A stretch of DNA of 64,000 nt from Paenibacillus senegalensis JC66 (GTDB taxonomy: Bacteria > Bacillota > Bacilli > Paenibacillales > NBRC-103111). Position numbers and translations under genes: made by a program. Below the pieces are notes generated by a model that did not search any database, was not told the origin of the DNA, and saw nothing but the letters and a program-made list of their open reading frames with translations. This document shows, in pieces, positions 32,597 through 42,376 of the stretch (its first letter is position 1; every line of letters starts with the position of its first letter). The stretch spans positions 161,238 through 225,237 of the forward strand of contig NZ_HE610957.1 of assembly GCF_000285515.1 (NCBI RefSeq), read 5' to 3'.

Positions 32597-34012
32597 CTAC
32601 TGGGCCGAGGCAGCATCTAGCATTTCAGGAACGGTTACGAACGAATACCCTTCCGCTTTCAGCTCGGGAATCAGTATCTCCAGTGCATCAAGCGTATTGT
32701 CAAATCGATTATTTCTACTACTGTCATGCAACAAAATAATCCCGCCGGGATAAATTTGCTCCCGAACCAATTCCATAATTTCTGCCGCGGAATTCCCCGA
32801 CCAGTCCATCGTATCAACGGTCCAGTTGACAGCCATCAGGTTCATTTGTTGAAGCTGATCAAGCATGTCGTTGTCGAGTGCGCCATAAGGCGGTCGAAAC
32901 AAGCTCGGGCGATAGCCGATCGCGTTTTCCAGTGCGCTTTGCGTTTTTTCGATTTCATTCATCGCTTCCTCTACCGAGAGAGAATCAAATTTCGGATGAG
33001 ACCAGGAATGGTTGCCAATGGCATGTCCTTCCTCGATGATGCGCCTCAACAGGTCAATATTGGCATTTACTTGTTGGCCCAGAATGAAAAAAGTCGCTTG
33101 TACGTCATTTTCTTTCAATATATCCAGAACTTTGGGAGTTACTGTGGGGTTCGGTCCGTCATCGAACGTCAAGGCCACTTTTTTTCCGTCATCGGGCGGG
33201 CCGCTGAAAATGATTTTATTTTCGCTTAGCTGCTGATTTCGATTCCGGAACAAGGCTGAATCGTCTGCAGCTGGATCAACCCTATCATGATTGCGCTGAT
33301 GCTGTTGGCTAAAATAGTTCTTTAATCCTTCGAAGATTGCCTTGGCGGCCCGGTCTTGTCCATCACTGCTTAACAGCAATGTTTCTTCCTGCGGATTAGT
33401 CAGATAGCCGACCTCTACGATTACAGAGGGCATCTGCGTCGAAGTCAGAATGACAAAATCTTCCTTTCGCATTCCGCGATCCCGAATGTTCAATGCGGAT
33501 GCGACCTCTCCCTGAAGCGCTTCAGCAAGCGCGATACTATCAGCATTGTAATACAACGTTTCGGTCCCGGATACCGCCGGATCCTCGAACGTGTTGGCAT
33601 GGATGGAAACTAACACATCAGCATACCAATCGTTAGCCATGGCCGTCCGTTCCTCCAGTTCGATAAACTGGTCATCCTCACGGGTTAATCGTGACTCAAA
33701 CAACGGTTCCTGCTCAAGCAGTTGATAAAGCTTTTTGGCAAGCGACAGGTTAAAATCTTTTTCATAAGCTCCGCTAGCTCCGATAGCTCCCGGATCTTTA
33801 CCTCCATGACCTGCGTCAATAACAATCCGGAATTTAGCTTCTTCCACTGTTTCCGGGGCAGTTGCAAATTTTACTGTCGAGATTGGAATAAGCTCTGCAG
33901 CAAAAGTGCCGTTGCCCCATACCACTCGGATTCCTATGAAGAGTATAAGTAACAATAGTAGAATTGACAGTCCTTTACGAGATCTGCTTTTGCGTGTAGT
34001 AAGGTTATTCAT
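32597..34012 (-). CDS. N-acetylmuramoyl-L-alanine amidase fused to a NodB-type polysaccharide deacetylase
   Basis: A 471-residue exported protein with an N-terminal membrane anchor (about 14-33). The first domain (about 60-235) is an Amidase_3 zinc amidase with His69 in IDAGHGGKDPG, Glu84 in GAYEKD, His138 in SIHAN and Glu200 in VEVGYLTN. A linker of about 40 residues leads to the second domain (about 275-465), a NodB deacetylase with LTFDDGPN (Asp284/285), HSWSHP (His335, His339), FRPPYGA and ILLHD. Both active sites look intact. One domain would remove stem peptides and the other acetyl groups from the exposed glycan. This combined order is the logic of spore-cortex muramic-lactam formation, where CwlD and PdaA act in turn. 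GAGGAGG precedes the ATG. Confidence 0.88.
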   Translation of the reverse strand: MNNLTTRKSRSRKGLSILLLLLILFIGIRVVWGNGTFAAELIPISTVKFATAPETVEEAKFRIVIDAGHGGKDPGAIGASGAYEKDFNLSLAKKLYQLLEQEPLFESRLTREDDQFIELEERTAMANDWYADVLVSIHANTFEDPAVSGTETLYYNADSIALAEALQGEVASALNIRDRGMRKEDFVILTSTQMPSVIVEVGYLTNPQEETLLLSSDGQDRAAKAIFEGLKNYFSQQHQRNHDRVDPAADDSALFRNRNQQLSENKIIFSGPPDDGKKVALTFDDGPNPTVTPKVLDILKENDVQATFFILGQQVNANIDLLRRIIEEGHAIGNHSWSHPKFDSLSVEEAMNEIEKTQSALENAIGYRPSLFRPPYGALDNDMLDQLQQMNLMAVNWTVDTMDWSGNSAAEIMELVREQIYPGGIILLHDSSRNNRFDNTLDALEILIPELKAEGYSFVTVPEMLDAASAQ

Positions 34013-34241
34013 TGGTCCTCCTCATCCATATTGTGTCAGCTGGTTGATAGATTAAGTTCGCCTGTCTGAACACAGTATAATAAACGGATGTGGAGAACGA
34101 TTTGCAGAGATGTAAACAAGTTGCAAAAGAAAAATTTATGCTAGGCAAAATAGAAACTAGATAGAGTAAGTCTCTGCAAAACAAGAAAGGCCCACACCCC
34201 TGGCAGGAGCATGCGCCTGTGAATATACTCAACGAAGAAAG

Positions 34242-35447
34242 CTATTTAAATTCAATGACCAGATTTTGATAATATAGCGTTTCGATAAAATCCTGGGCTC
34301 TTGGTTCCGCGGGTTTGGGATCCAGCGCTCTTGGGTCCATTGGTCTTTGATAGTGATGATACTTAGGACCGCTGACCAGCAATTTGCTATTATCGGGCCC
34401 CCACACCATATGATAGGCATCAATTCCCCTATAGATGGGTGTCGTCTGAACTACATTGTTGCCGTAGATGCGACCAGCATAAACGAGGTCGTCTCCCTGC
34501 GTATACGCGATGAGCTTGCGGTCAGCGGATAAGCGAAACCGTTGAATATCAGTAAGCACTATCGAAAGCAAGCCGTTGCGCTGATCGTAAGAATACAGCG
34601 TATTATCCGCGCCAACAAAAGCAATCTGGTCATCGTGCAGCCATTCAACCCATCCCTCATCGTTAATAGGATGTCGATAGTGAGCTGTAAACGTCCCCTC
34701 CTCTAAGCTCCCCCATTCCAAAACCGAATGCTGAAGCGAGCGCTTGACGATAACCGCCTCTTCGCCATTATTAGAAACGGCAGCGAATGTAAGGTATCCG
34801 TCCTGATGCACAGGTAGGGTATACGATGCCATGCTATCTTCCTTACTATCATATACATGTAACTGAAGAGCTCTGCTCTCATTGCCGCTGACAAAACTGA
34901 GAAAACGGCTGTTATTGGACCAAGACATTCGCATATTGAAAGTATGTTCATCGATCGTGGCCTCAAGCTGTTTATTGCCGCCGTCTTCCAAAGAATATAA
35001 GTGCAGGTTCAGCGCCTGTCCTACTCTGTTAATATAGGAGACATAACTTCGATCCGGGGATAAAACGACACCGGACAGAGGAACATGTTTCCAAGCGGTG
35101 TGAAGTTCATGCAAATTTTGCACAGCGACATAGGGCTCATTGATCCGGCCGAGATAGACTTCCCCATAACGATATCTGACCGCTAAGCTCAGCAGTGAGT
35201 TAGTGTCGAGCCAGCCAAGCGGATGCACGGTATCCAGTTCCTTGTCTAGCGAATCGTCGGATTCCGTTCCTTCCAAAATGGAATAGATTGTCTGAACAGT
35301 AAAAGGCGCATCTTCTTCCTCGGCGGCCGGCGACTCTGTATCGTCCATGATGATAGTCTCCGAGCGCGGGGCTCCACAGCTTGCCAGGAGCAACACAATG
35401 AGAGCGAATATGGAAATTGTGGTGTGCAGGCCTGCTTGTTTATTCAT
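34242..35447 (-). CDS. Lipoprotein with a beta-propeller-like (TolB/WD40-like) domain
   Basis: A 401-residue lipoprotein with the lipobox LLASC (Cys24) and a Glu/Asp-rich linker. From about 70 on it has repeated blade-like units (PLGWLDTNSLLSL, VVLSPDRSYVSYINR, MSWSNNSRFLSFVSG, AAVSNNGEEAVIVKR, WGPDNSKLLVSG), as in TolB- or dipeptidyl-peptidase-like propellers. A short Pro-rich segment (PMDPRALDPKPAEPRAQ) lies near the end. It follows the kinase gene by 11 bases, so it is probably the sensor partner or an output of that two-component system. GAGGGAGG precedes the ATG. Confidence 0.75.
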   Translation of the reverse strand: MNKQAGLHTTISIFALIVLLLASCGAPRSETIIMDDTESPAAEEEDAPFTVQTIYSILEGTESDDSLDKELDTVHPLGWLDTNSLLSLAVRYRYGEVYLGRINEPYVAVQNLHELHTAWKHVPLSGVVLSPDRSYVSYINRVGQALNLHLYSLEDGGNKQLEATIDEHTFNMRMSWSNNSRFLSFVSGNESRALQLHVYDSKEDSMASYTLPVHQDGYLTFAAVSNNGEEAVIVKRSLQHSVLEWGSLEEGTFTAHYRHPINDEGWVEWLHDDQIAFVGADNTLYSYDQRNGLLSIVLTDIQRFRLSADRKLIAYTQGDDLVYAGRIYGNNVVQTTPIYRGIDAYHMVWGPDNSKLLVSGPKYHHYQRPMDPRALDPKPAEPRAQDFIETLYYQNLVIEFK

Positions 35448-35458
35448 GGTCCTCCCTC

Positions 35459-36901
35459 TTAAGCTTCAGCAAGGGAAAAGGTGATTTCCACAGTGGTTTT
35501 CCCGTCCTCGCTGGATATTCGGATACTGCCCTGATGTTCGTCCACTATCGTTTTGCAAATGCCGAGCCCAAGTCCGATGCTGGCACTTTCCATGGAACTT
35601 GGTTCCGCCCTGTAATACGGTTCGAAAACGTTCTCCAGATGCTCTTCGCCAATCGTCTCCCCTTGGTTGGTTATCGCAAGCAGAGCCTGATTGTCCTCCA
35701 AATGGGCGCTTGCGATAATGTCGGTATGCGCATAAGAATATTTGATCGCGTTATCCAGCAGGTTGATGAAAAGCTGCCGCAAACGATCCGGCTTGCCAAG
35801 GACGAATAAGCCTTCTTGCGCTTCAACATGAATACTTTTGTTGTACCTCTGCGCTTTCATCGTCATCGCATCACAAACATCCGATAGTAATCGAGAGACG
35901 TCAACGCGCGCATCCAATTGGTAATCTTCCGCAATCCCGGACTTGTCAAGCAGCTCGGTCACCATCGCGTGCAGCCTTCGGCTTTCATTCGAAATATGGG
36001 TTATCCCCTTTTGGAAAATCTCCGGGTCCCTGCTCCCGTTCTTTCGGATGATGTCCGCATAGCCCATTATCGTGGTCAGCGGGGTCTTCAACTCATGGGT
36101 GACCTGATCGAAAAACCGTTTCCGATGATCGTTAAGCGCCTCCAGCCTGTCCCGATCCTGCTCAATGATCGCAAATTGTTCCTGCAGCTTGCCGATCATA
36201 ATGTTGAAGTTGGCTGCCAATTGGCCGACTTCATCCTTTTGATTCACGGAAATACGGACATGAAGGTTGCCGTTTGTTACCTCCGTTGACGCCCGGGTCA
36301 GCTTCCCAACGGCAACGGTAATATGACGAGAAAGCAGGTAAGCAAAAAGAAAAGCTGCGGCAAACACAGCGAGCGCAATCGAGACAATGGCTCGCTGCAT
36401 TTCAGCGCTCTGACTGTAAAGAGCGGTGAAATCTTTCGCAAATCGCAAAATCCCGACTTTGTTCCCGCGCACGGTGACGGGATAAGCAAACAAAACGGAG
36501 GCCTCCCCATTGTCCCGGGTAAGTGTATACGCTGTACTGCCCTGCTGTGCCAGCTTGATATCTTCCCCGTCGGGCATGAATACATCCTGCACGGAGGCAT
36601 AGAGCAGCTCTCCTGTTAATGAGTACATGGCGACCTCGCTGGAAGCGGCAAAACTAAGCTCCGTGCCCAATTCCTCAGCGATTTGCTCAAAATAAATCTC
36701 ATCACTTGTGAAGTGGTGTGTGAGAAAGGATTGCTGGATATAGCTGTTGCTGTTGTTTTTCAAATCCTGAAGTTGATTTTTAACCGTACTGCGATTGCCC
36801 GATTCAATATTGGCCGTCATCCACAAATATAGAATTAGAAAAAACACGCCAAAAATAATGAGGAAGCCAATCGCGAATTTCGTCTGGATTGTCCATCTCA
36901 T
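35459..36901 (-). CDS. Sensor histidine kinase with HAMP domain
   Basis: A 480-residue kinase. An external region of about 140 residues lies between two membrane segments (about 10-28 and 168-188). HAMP (about 190-245), the dimerisation domain with FFDQVTHELKTPLTTIMGY (the His near 265), and the ATPase domain with NLLDNAIKYS and GLGLGICKTIVDEHQG follow. The start overlaps the stop of the response-regulator gene (ATGA). The external signal is unknown. Confidence 0.9.
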   Translation of the reverse strand: MRWTIQTKFAIGFLIIFGVFFLILYLWMTANIESGNRSTVKNQLQDLKNNSNSYIQQSFLTHHFTSDEIYFEQIAEELGTELSFAASSEVAMYSLTGELLYASVQDVFMPDGEDIKLAQQGSTAYTLTRDNGEASVLFAYPVTVRGNKVGILRFAKDFTALYSQSAEMQRAIVSIALAVFAAAFLFAYLLSRHITVAVGKLTRASTEVTNGNLHVRISVNQKDEVGQLAANFNIMIGKLQEQFAIIEQDRDRLEALNDHRKRFFDQVTHELKTPLTTIMGYADIIRKNGSRDPEIFQKGITHISNESRRLHAMVTELLDKSGIAEDYQLDARVDVSRLLSDVCDAMTMKAQRYNKSIHVEAQEGLFVLGKPDRLRQLFINLLDNAIKYSYAHTDIIASAHLEDNQALLAITNQGETIGEEHLENVFEPYYRAEPSSMESASIGLGLGICKTIVDEHQGSIRISSEDGKTTVEITFSLAEA

Positions 36902-37611
36902 ACATTCAGGTCCTTAATCTTGTTAAACTTGTAACCAATGCTGAACACGGTGGTGATTAAATCGCCGATATCCAGTTTTTTGCGCAGCCGCTGAATATGC
37001 GTGTCCACTGTTCGCGTATCTCCACTGTAGAAGTACCCCCATACGTCATCAAGCAGCTCCGATCGGGCAAATACTTTACCCTGATTCATGCACAGCTTAA
37101 GAAGAAGGTCGTATTCTTTGGGTGTCAAATCCACTTCCCGGCCGCCTTTTTTAACGACCCGCTCTGAAGTAACGACTTCGATATCCTTAAAACAGATGCT
37201 ATGTTCCTCGCTCCCTCCGGGATCTTCCCTGTGTCGATGTGCCTGCTCAACACGACGAAGAATGGTGCGAACCCGGGCGTTAACTTCTCTCATATCGAAT
37301 GGCTTCGTTATATAGTCATCGGCTCCGAATTCCAGCCCCAGAATTTTGTCCGTAATGTCCGATTTCGCTGTAATCATCACAATCGGAATATTGTAAGTTG
37401 CGGTTACCTCCTTGCAAATGCTCAGTCCGCTTTGGTCGGGTAGCATCCAGTCGAGAATGAGCAGATCAGGCTGAAATTGTGCAAGCACCTTCAGTCCCGC
37501 TTCTCCGGTGTGAGCGATTTTCGTCAGATAGCCTTCCTCATGCAAACCATATTCCAGGATTTCCGCAATGGCAGCTTCATCTTCAATAATCAGTATTTTG
37601 GATTTATTCAT
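36898..37611 (-). CDS. OmpR-family response regulator
   Basis: A 237-residue regulator with Asp54 in LLILDWMLPDQSG, a receiver Lys in YITKPFDMREV, and a winged helix with VDLTPKEYDLLLKLCMNQG and the recognition helix RTVDTHIQRLRKKL. AAGGAATAGG precedes the ATG. It is first in an operon with the kinase and beta-propeller lipoprotein genes. Confidence 0.9.
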   Translation of the reverse strand: MNKSKILIIEDEAAIAEILEYGLHEEGYLTKIAHTGEAGLKVLAQFQPDLLILDWMLPDQSGLSICKEVTATYNIPIVMITAKSDITDKILGLEFGADDYITKPFDMREVNARVRTILRRVEQAHRHREDPGGSEEHSICFKDIEVVTSERVVKKGGREVDLTPKEYDLLLKLCMNQGKVFARSELLDDVWGYFYSGDTRTVDTHIQRLRKKLDIGDLITTVFSIGYKFNKIKDLNV

Positions 37612-37912
37612 ACCTATTCCTTCTATAAAATTTTTTTGTATTCATATATTATACCTCATTGGATCCATGCATTTCCCGAGCGCCTTATGCGGTTTAAGGC
37701 GTGTCCGTGTACGGGCGGTATTTCCCGCCCTTCCTTCCATTATAAAGAGCACATGTCAACAAATGTTTTCTAACTTGTAAACAAATTGTTTCAAAGTTTC
37801 AGCGCAACCTTTAGTTTGCTTGGCACCACAGTGCTTACCGACACCACCGGAAAACACGGAAGCCGCCAGTTTGACTATTATATCCGTGGCGGCTTCCTGT
37901 GATTCTTTTTTA
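37612..37912. other. Intergenic stretch before the heparinase-like gene end
   Basis: About 300 bases without a supported gene. It carries the response-regulator promoter region (AT-rich 37620-37660) and the bidirectional terminator at 37858-37909. I see nothing else. Confidence 0.5.
37858..37909. terminator. Bidirectional terminator after the heparinase-like gene
   Basis: GGAAGCCGCCA (37858-37868) and TGGCGGCTTCC (37887-37897) form a perfect 11-bp stem. On the plus strand TGTGATTCTTTTTT follows and on the minus strand GTGTTTTCC. Confidence 0.8.
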
Positions 37913-40900
37913 TCAGTGCACTCCGTTCAATCTTGTAAACCTTAGATCGGAAATGTAAGTCCCGTAATTAGTGGAAGCAGGATTTCTACCCACTACCCGG
38001 AAGACAAACCGGTGTACGCCTTCGGCAAAATAATGATCCGACAGGTTGACAAACTCGCCATGCCCAGCGGTTGGGCGATAGAAATCATACTGGCCAATCG
38101 GCTGACCGTTGAGCAAAATTTCCGAAATAGCGCCATAAGGAGCGACATAGCCTTTGAAGGCAAGACGGTAATTCCCTTCTTCCGGCACATGCAAATCAAA
38201 AGCGATATAATCGCCTATTTTGCTGCTAAGATACAGGGTGCCGTAGCTGTTTTGCCGGTTGTAAGTCGTTCCTTGGGCAACCTCGGCTACCACCCAAGAC
38301 CATTGCTCGGGATCCAGCTCATGGAAGACATCCGGGAACAAGCGGAATTCGTGGACCTCCCCTATCGGTTCTTTCATGATGTTAAGCGTCAGCTCAGCGG
38401 TTCGCGTGATACCGGCCAACACCACCACTGCCGAGAGGGTAACTTCCCCCGGGGCTACCGCGGTAACTTTACCGTTGGCATCGACTTGGGCAAGCGCCGG
38501 ATCGGAACTGCTGTACATCACGTGACTTCCCGTCCAATCGCGGTTCCAGCCTAATGACAGCTGCGCCTCCATTCCTTCGTATACATTATAGCTGTCCGCC
38601 AGCAACACCAGCAGCTCCTGTTCAATCTCTCCCTTGTATACGAGACGGATACTGGCCGGATGAAGATGGTAGCCGCTTGCGGCGGCTGACTTGCCAATTC
38701 CCTCCCAAGTCAGCTCATGCTTTCCTTCTGTTAAATCGAAGGTGCCTAGTGAAATTTCCGGCCCAAGAATGTTCGTCTCGGCATAAAAATCGTATTGGCC
38801 TGCTTCCATATCATTCAGCTTAACGGCTGCCAGCCCCCCGTTTCCGGTCTGCTTTCCGCTGATCCTCACTTCATAGCGGGCATCAGCCGGCACCTCGAAG
38901 CCAACGGTAACATAGGCTCCGGGTTCTGTGCCGCGCAGGGAGAAGCTGTCTGGCTGAAAAGTGAGAGGTACGGCTGGTGAACGGCCGGTAATGGCCCAGC
39001 CGTCTCCCTCGCGGGAGTTGAGCAAGTACTCCCGCGGCCCGTTGATTACGGTCACCGGTACCGGAGAGTCGACCGCGTACGAGCCATCGTCCCGGCGATC
39101 CAGCCGGATGGAGACCGGTATCGTGAAGTGATCTCCAGGTTTGATATCATAGATGAACAGCTCGTCGCCATCAGCGAACCCGCTCACGCTGTCTACCTTT
39201 AGTCCGGCGTAGTCGGCAAGCACCTCCTGGATTTCGGCAACAGCGCCGTTTTCGCTAACGACCCTCTTCCCTGTAAAATAGTCATTCGGTCCAAGCCGCG
39301 CCACATTTCGCGAATAGGGAAGATTGACTCCGTTAGGAAGAACTTGCCCGGACGGGACTCCTTTGACCAAACCGGTTGCCAGGAGAAAGCTTCCCGGCTC
39401 AAAGTACAGGCGGTAATGGGCTCCTTCCCGCTCTATCCTTTCGATCGTATAAGGGGAATTGCGGGAATATTCCGGGCTATCGAACAATATCTGGCGGCCG
39501 ATCAGATAAGCGGAATCCACCAAATCCGCAGCAGACTGAACCAGCAGCGAATGCTGCTCATCATTTACCTCGAGTATCGTTCCGGACAATTGCGCAGGGG
39601 CTCCGGTTATGGCCAGATCCCCGATAGATAGATGCGTTCCTTTCGTCAGCTGCAAGCTGGTTACGACGCCATCCCGGCTTCGCACGACAGCCCATTCAGC
39701 ATCCGTCGACAGTTGCTCATTATCTTCATCCGCTGCTTGAAAAGTATAGCCGTCCACCGTGCTGAGGAAGTAATCCGTCGCTTCCCCATCCGATACGGTT
39801 AAGGCAACCGGAGCGAGCGGCCCGCCCGGATGACCGCTTACGGCAAGCGGCTTGATATCCCGCGGCTGCATTGACGGGGGTCCTGTTTCGATGACACTCA
39901 CATACTGGCTTGCCGCCAGTCCCTTGTCCCTGGCCAGCAAATAAGGGACTCCATTCTCCATTGGCAAAGGCCCTCTGGCGGTTATGACCTCACGGTCCTC
40001 CTGCGGCAGCATTGTCAGCTTCAAGCGGGCTTGCGGAGAGCTCCAGGAGGCGCTCCACTGGCCGTTCGCCTGCGCATAGCGGGGATTGCCGAGAAAGCCA
40101 TAGCCATTGGCCGGGGGCGGATTGAAGTAATAGTTCTGATTTTCGAATCCGGTAATAAAACCGTCTTCGCGAATCTTATCACCCCAATCATACCTTGCGC
40201 TGGCCACTGAACCCGAGCGGGGCTGCGACAGCTCCAGTCCTGCTGTTTCAAATTGATTACCCCGGGAATGGAAGGAATAGTCGCGTACCGAGCCTCCGTT
40301 CACCCGGAAAATGTCGATCAGGTAAGAGGACGATTCAGAGCTATCCACGACAGCGAGCAGCCGCCGGTAAAGATTGACATCTTCATGGGCGTAAGCACTT
40401 TCGTCGGATACGTCGACGACGCGGACTCCCGGTCCTTCAGCAAAGAAGTTCATGCTTCCGCCGGCCGATGCCGCGGAAAGCTGAGTTTTCTCGTTCACAA
40501 CTGTCGTCAAATGAGCTACAGGCTGATACTGCCAGCCGACCCGATAATGGGCGCTGCCATAACCAGGATCAAATGAAAGCTCCCTTCCCTGATCGTAAAT
40601 CAGAATACCTAACTGGTCGTATTGCCCATGGTTTAAGGAAGCGCCGTAACGGAGAAAAGCGCCGCGTTTGTTCTCATCTTCCCCTGTCCTTAGAAACACC
40701 AGACCTTTGCCGCCGAACCACTCCGAGGCGCGTACCGCAGCAGGCGCAGATGGATCGCCCTCGTTAATTCCGCTGAGATGGAATACGCTCCATGGTGTGG
40801 TCAGCTTCAAATTGGCATCTCCTTGCGCCATTTGATGGAGTTTATCGGCATATTCCGCTTTCTTCAGCGGATCGGCCGCCCGCACATAAAACTTTAACAG

Positions 40901-42376
40901 CATCGAGAAGGCGAGCGGGTTGAATTCCGTTACGGTATCGGTTTTGTTGTCCACATTGCTGTCGCCGTACAGGGCCAGCCTGCCCGCTATCGAATTCCGC
41001 TCCCAGTAATCGACGTAAAACTTCTCGAATCTCGGATCATCGTACAGCCTGACTCCATTAGGCAGGGAAGGCGTCCGAACATAATACAGCATCTCCGCCA
41101 TCTTGATATATATATCTTGGGCTGCCTGGCTGTACGAAGCCGCCGTTTCAAAATAATTGCCGTCGCGGTCTATGTTGTTGGACATCATTTTCTGAATGGA
41201 CGTAGGCCCATCCCAGGCCCAATTGACATAGGATTCTATTCCGAGAAGCGATCCGACAGCCAGAAGTCCCATATTGTAGTCCGCGGTTCCATTATGCAGC
41301 TGATCGACAAAACCGCTCAATTGAGATTCCCGGTAACAGTAATCGGCAGCGTTCAAGAGCAAATTGTAGACTGTGTTTTCTTTTACCGTGACTCCCGGAA
41401 CGGTCTGAGAAGGCTCGTTAAACGCTTCGCTGTTCCATAGCAAATCGACCGCCTCTACAAATTCGACCAAGCTTCTGGCCACCTGATATTTCGGACGCTG
41501 CAGACGCCCGCCTTCCTTTCCCGGAGCCAGTCCGGGATAGTCCAGCGGCCCCTCGATAGCAGCCGGATAAATGGCTGACAGTTCATCAAGGAACAATGCT
41601 GCCTTTTCCGCATAAATCGGGTCTTCGGTAAAAGCATAGGCATAGGCCAGTCTGGGGAGCGCTCTTTCGATCTCCTGGATAACGAATCCATTCCAGCGGG
41701 CTGCGAAATAATAGCGTTGTCCCCGCTCGTCTACCCAGCCCTGCCCGTCATCCGGATAATCGTCATTGGGCAGGATGAGGCCGCTGGCGCATCGTACCTG
41801 ACCTGGTGCCGACCAGCCGATCGGAGTCATTCTTGTTCCATCTGGACAAATATTCGTTGCCATATACGTGTAATACGATCCTGCTTCAGGAATCAGGGAA
41901 CGCAGGTCAGCTTCCTCGAGCGAGAACCAGGGCTCCTGGTGAAGCTGGGCAAGCAGATTGCTTTCCACCTGTCGGGCCCACTCGGCTTCACCTTCCAGAT
42001 TAAGCCGGGCGATATCCAAATTGTCCGGATTGTAAAACACGCGGGGGTGCTCCAGCTCCAGATCCGGCTGCAAGTGGCCAGGGACCGGCCATAGTGCACC
42101 TTGCGAGTCCAATGCCGGCTGTTCAAACTCCGGGGTCACCGGGCTGTAGCTGGAGCCTGTTACTGTGTTTTCCGCGGTCCAAGTCCGATCTGTCCGATCA
42201 GGCCGTTCAAGCTGCTCGGAAGTGTAAGCGCTCGGCTGGAGCAACGGATTTTGAGGTGAAGAAAGCAGTTCGGTTCCACTTGCAGTCGCATCCAGAGGAA
42301 AAAAAGAAACAAGCTGTAAGGCCATACCAATCAAAAGCAGCTTGGACAGGATTTTTCTCGGTCTCGTTATTCGCAT
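37913..42376 (-). CDS. Large secreted heparinase II/III-like protein with carbohydrate-binding domains
   Basis: A 1487-residue exported protein. The signal peptide ends near DATASG (about 33). The N-terminal half (about 140-560) is an alpha/alpha toroid typical of polysaccharide lyases (AADYCYRESQLSGFVDQL, NGTADYNMGLLAVGSLLG). The heparinase II/III beta-sheet domain (about 580-860) has FLRYGASLNHGQYDQLGI, SFDPGYGSAHY and YSFHSRGNQFE. Beyond about 1080 come accessory domains: two related carbohydrate-binding-like modules with VKLNDMEAGQYDFY and EILLNGQPIGQYDFYRPT, and a BIG2-like Ig domain between them (MYSSSDPALAQVDANGKVTA). It probably cleaves an acidic polysaccharide outside the cell. GGGAGG stands 9 bases before the ATG. 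No transport genes lie beside it. Confidence 0.85.
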   Translation of the reverse strand: MRITRPRKILSKLLLIGMALQLVSFFPLDATASGTELLSSPQNPLLQPSAYTSEQLERPDRTDRTWTAENTVTGSSYSPVTPEFEQPALDSQGALWPVPGHLQPDLELEHPRVFYNPDNLDIARLNLEGEAEWARQVESNLLAQLHQEPWFSLEEADLRSLIPEAGSYYTYMATNICPDGTRMTPIGWSAPGQVRCASGLILPNDDYPDDGQGWVDERGQRYYFAARWNGFVIQEIERALPRLAYAYAFTEDPIYAEKAALFLDELSAIYPAAIEGPLDYPGLAPGKEGGRLQRPKYQVARSLVEFVEAVDLLWNSEAFNEPSQTVPGVTVKENTVYNLLLNAADYCYRESQLSGFVDQLHNGTADYNMGLLAVGSLLGIESYVNWAWDGPTSIQKMMSNNIDRDGNYFETAASYSQAAQDIYIKMAEMLYYVRTPSLPNGVRLYDDPRFEKFYVDYWERNSIAGRLALYGDSNVDNKTDTVTEFNPLAFSMLLKFYVRAADPLKKAEYADKLHQMAQGDANLKLTTPWSVFHLSGINEGDPSAPAAVRASEWFGGKGLVFLRTGEDENKRGAFLRYGASLNHGQYDQLGILIYDQGRELSFDPGYGSAHYRVGWQYQPVAHLTTVVNEKTQLSAASAGGSMNFFAEGPGVRVVDVSDESAYAHEDVNLYRRLLAVVDSSESSSYLIDIFRVNGGSVRDYSFHSRGNQFETAGLELSQPRSGSVASARYDWGDKIREDGFITGFENQNYYFNPPPANGYGFLGNPRYAQANGQWSASWSSPQARLKLTMLPQEDREVITARGPLPMENGVPYLLARDKGLAASQYVSVIETGPPSMQPRDIKPLAVSGHPGGPLAPVALTVSDGEATDYFLSTVDGYTFQAADEDNEQLSTDAEWAVVRSRDGVVTSLQLTKGTHLSIGDLAITGAPAQLSGTILEVNDEQHSLLVQSAADLVDSAYLIGRQILFDSPEYSRNSPYTIERIEREGAHYRLYFEPGSFLLATGLVKGVPSGQVLPNGVNLPYSRNVARLGPNDYFTGKRVVSENGAVAEIQEVLADYAGLKVDSVSGFADGDELFIYDIKPGDHFTIPVSIRLDRRDDGSYAVDSPVPVTVINGPREYLLNSREGDGWAITGRSPAVPLTFQPDSFSLRGTEPGAYVTVGFEVPADARYEVRISGKQTGNGGLAAVKLNDMEAGQYDFYAETNILGPEISLGTFDLTEGKHELTWEGIGKSAAASGYHLHPASIRLVYKGEIEQELLVLLADSYNVYEGMEAQLSLGWNRDWTGSHVMYSSSDPALAQVDANGKVTAVAPGEVTLSAVVVLAGITRTAELTLNIMKEPIGEVHEFRLFPDVFHELDPEQWSWVVAEVAQGTTYNRQNSYGTLYLSSKIGDYIAFDLHVPEEGNYRLAFKGYVAPYGAISEILLNGQPIGQYDFYRPTAGHGEFVNLSDHYFAEGVHRFVFRVVGRNPASTNYGTYISDLRFTRLNGVH

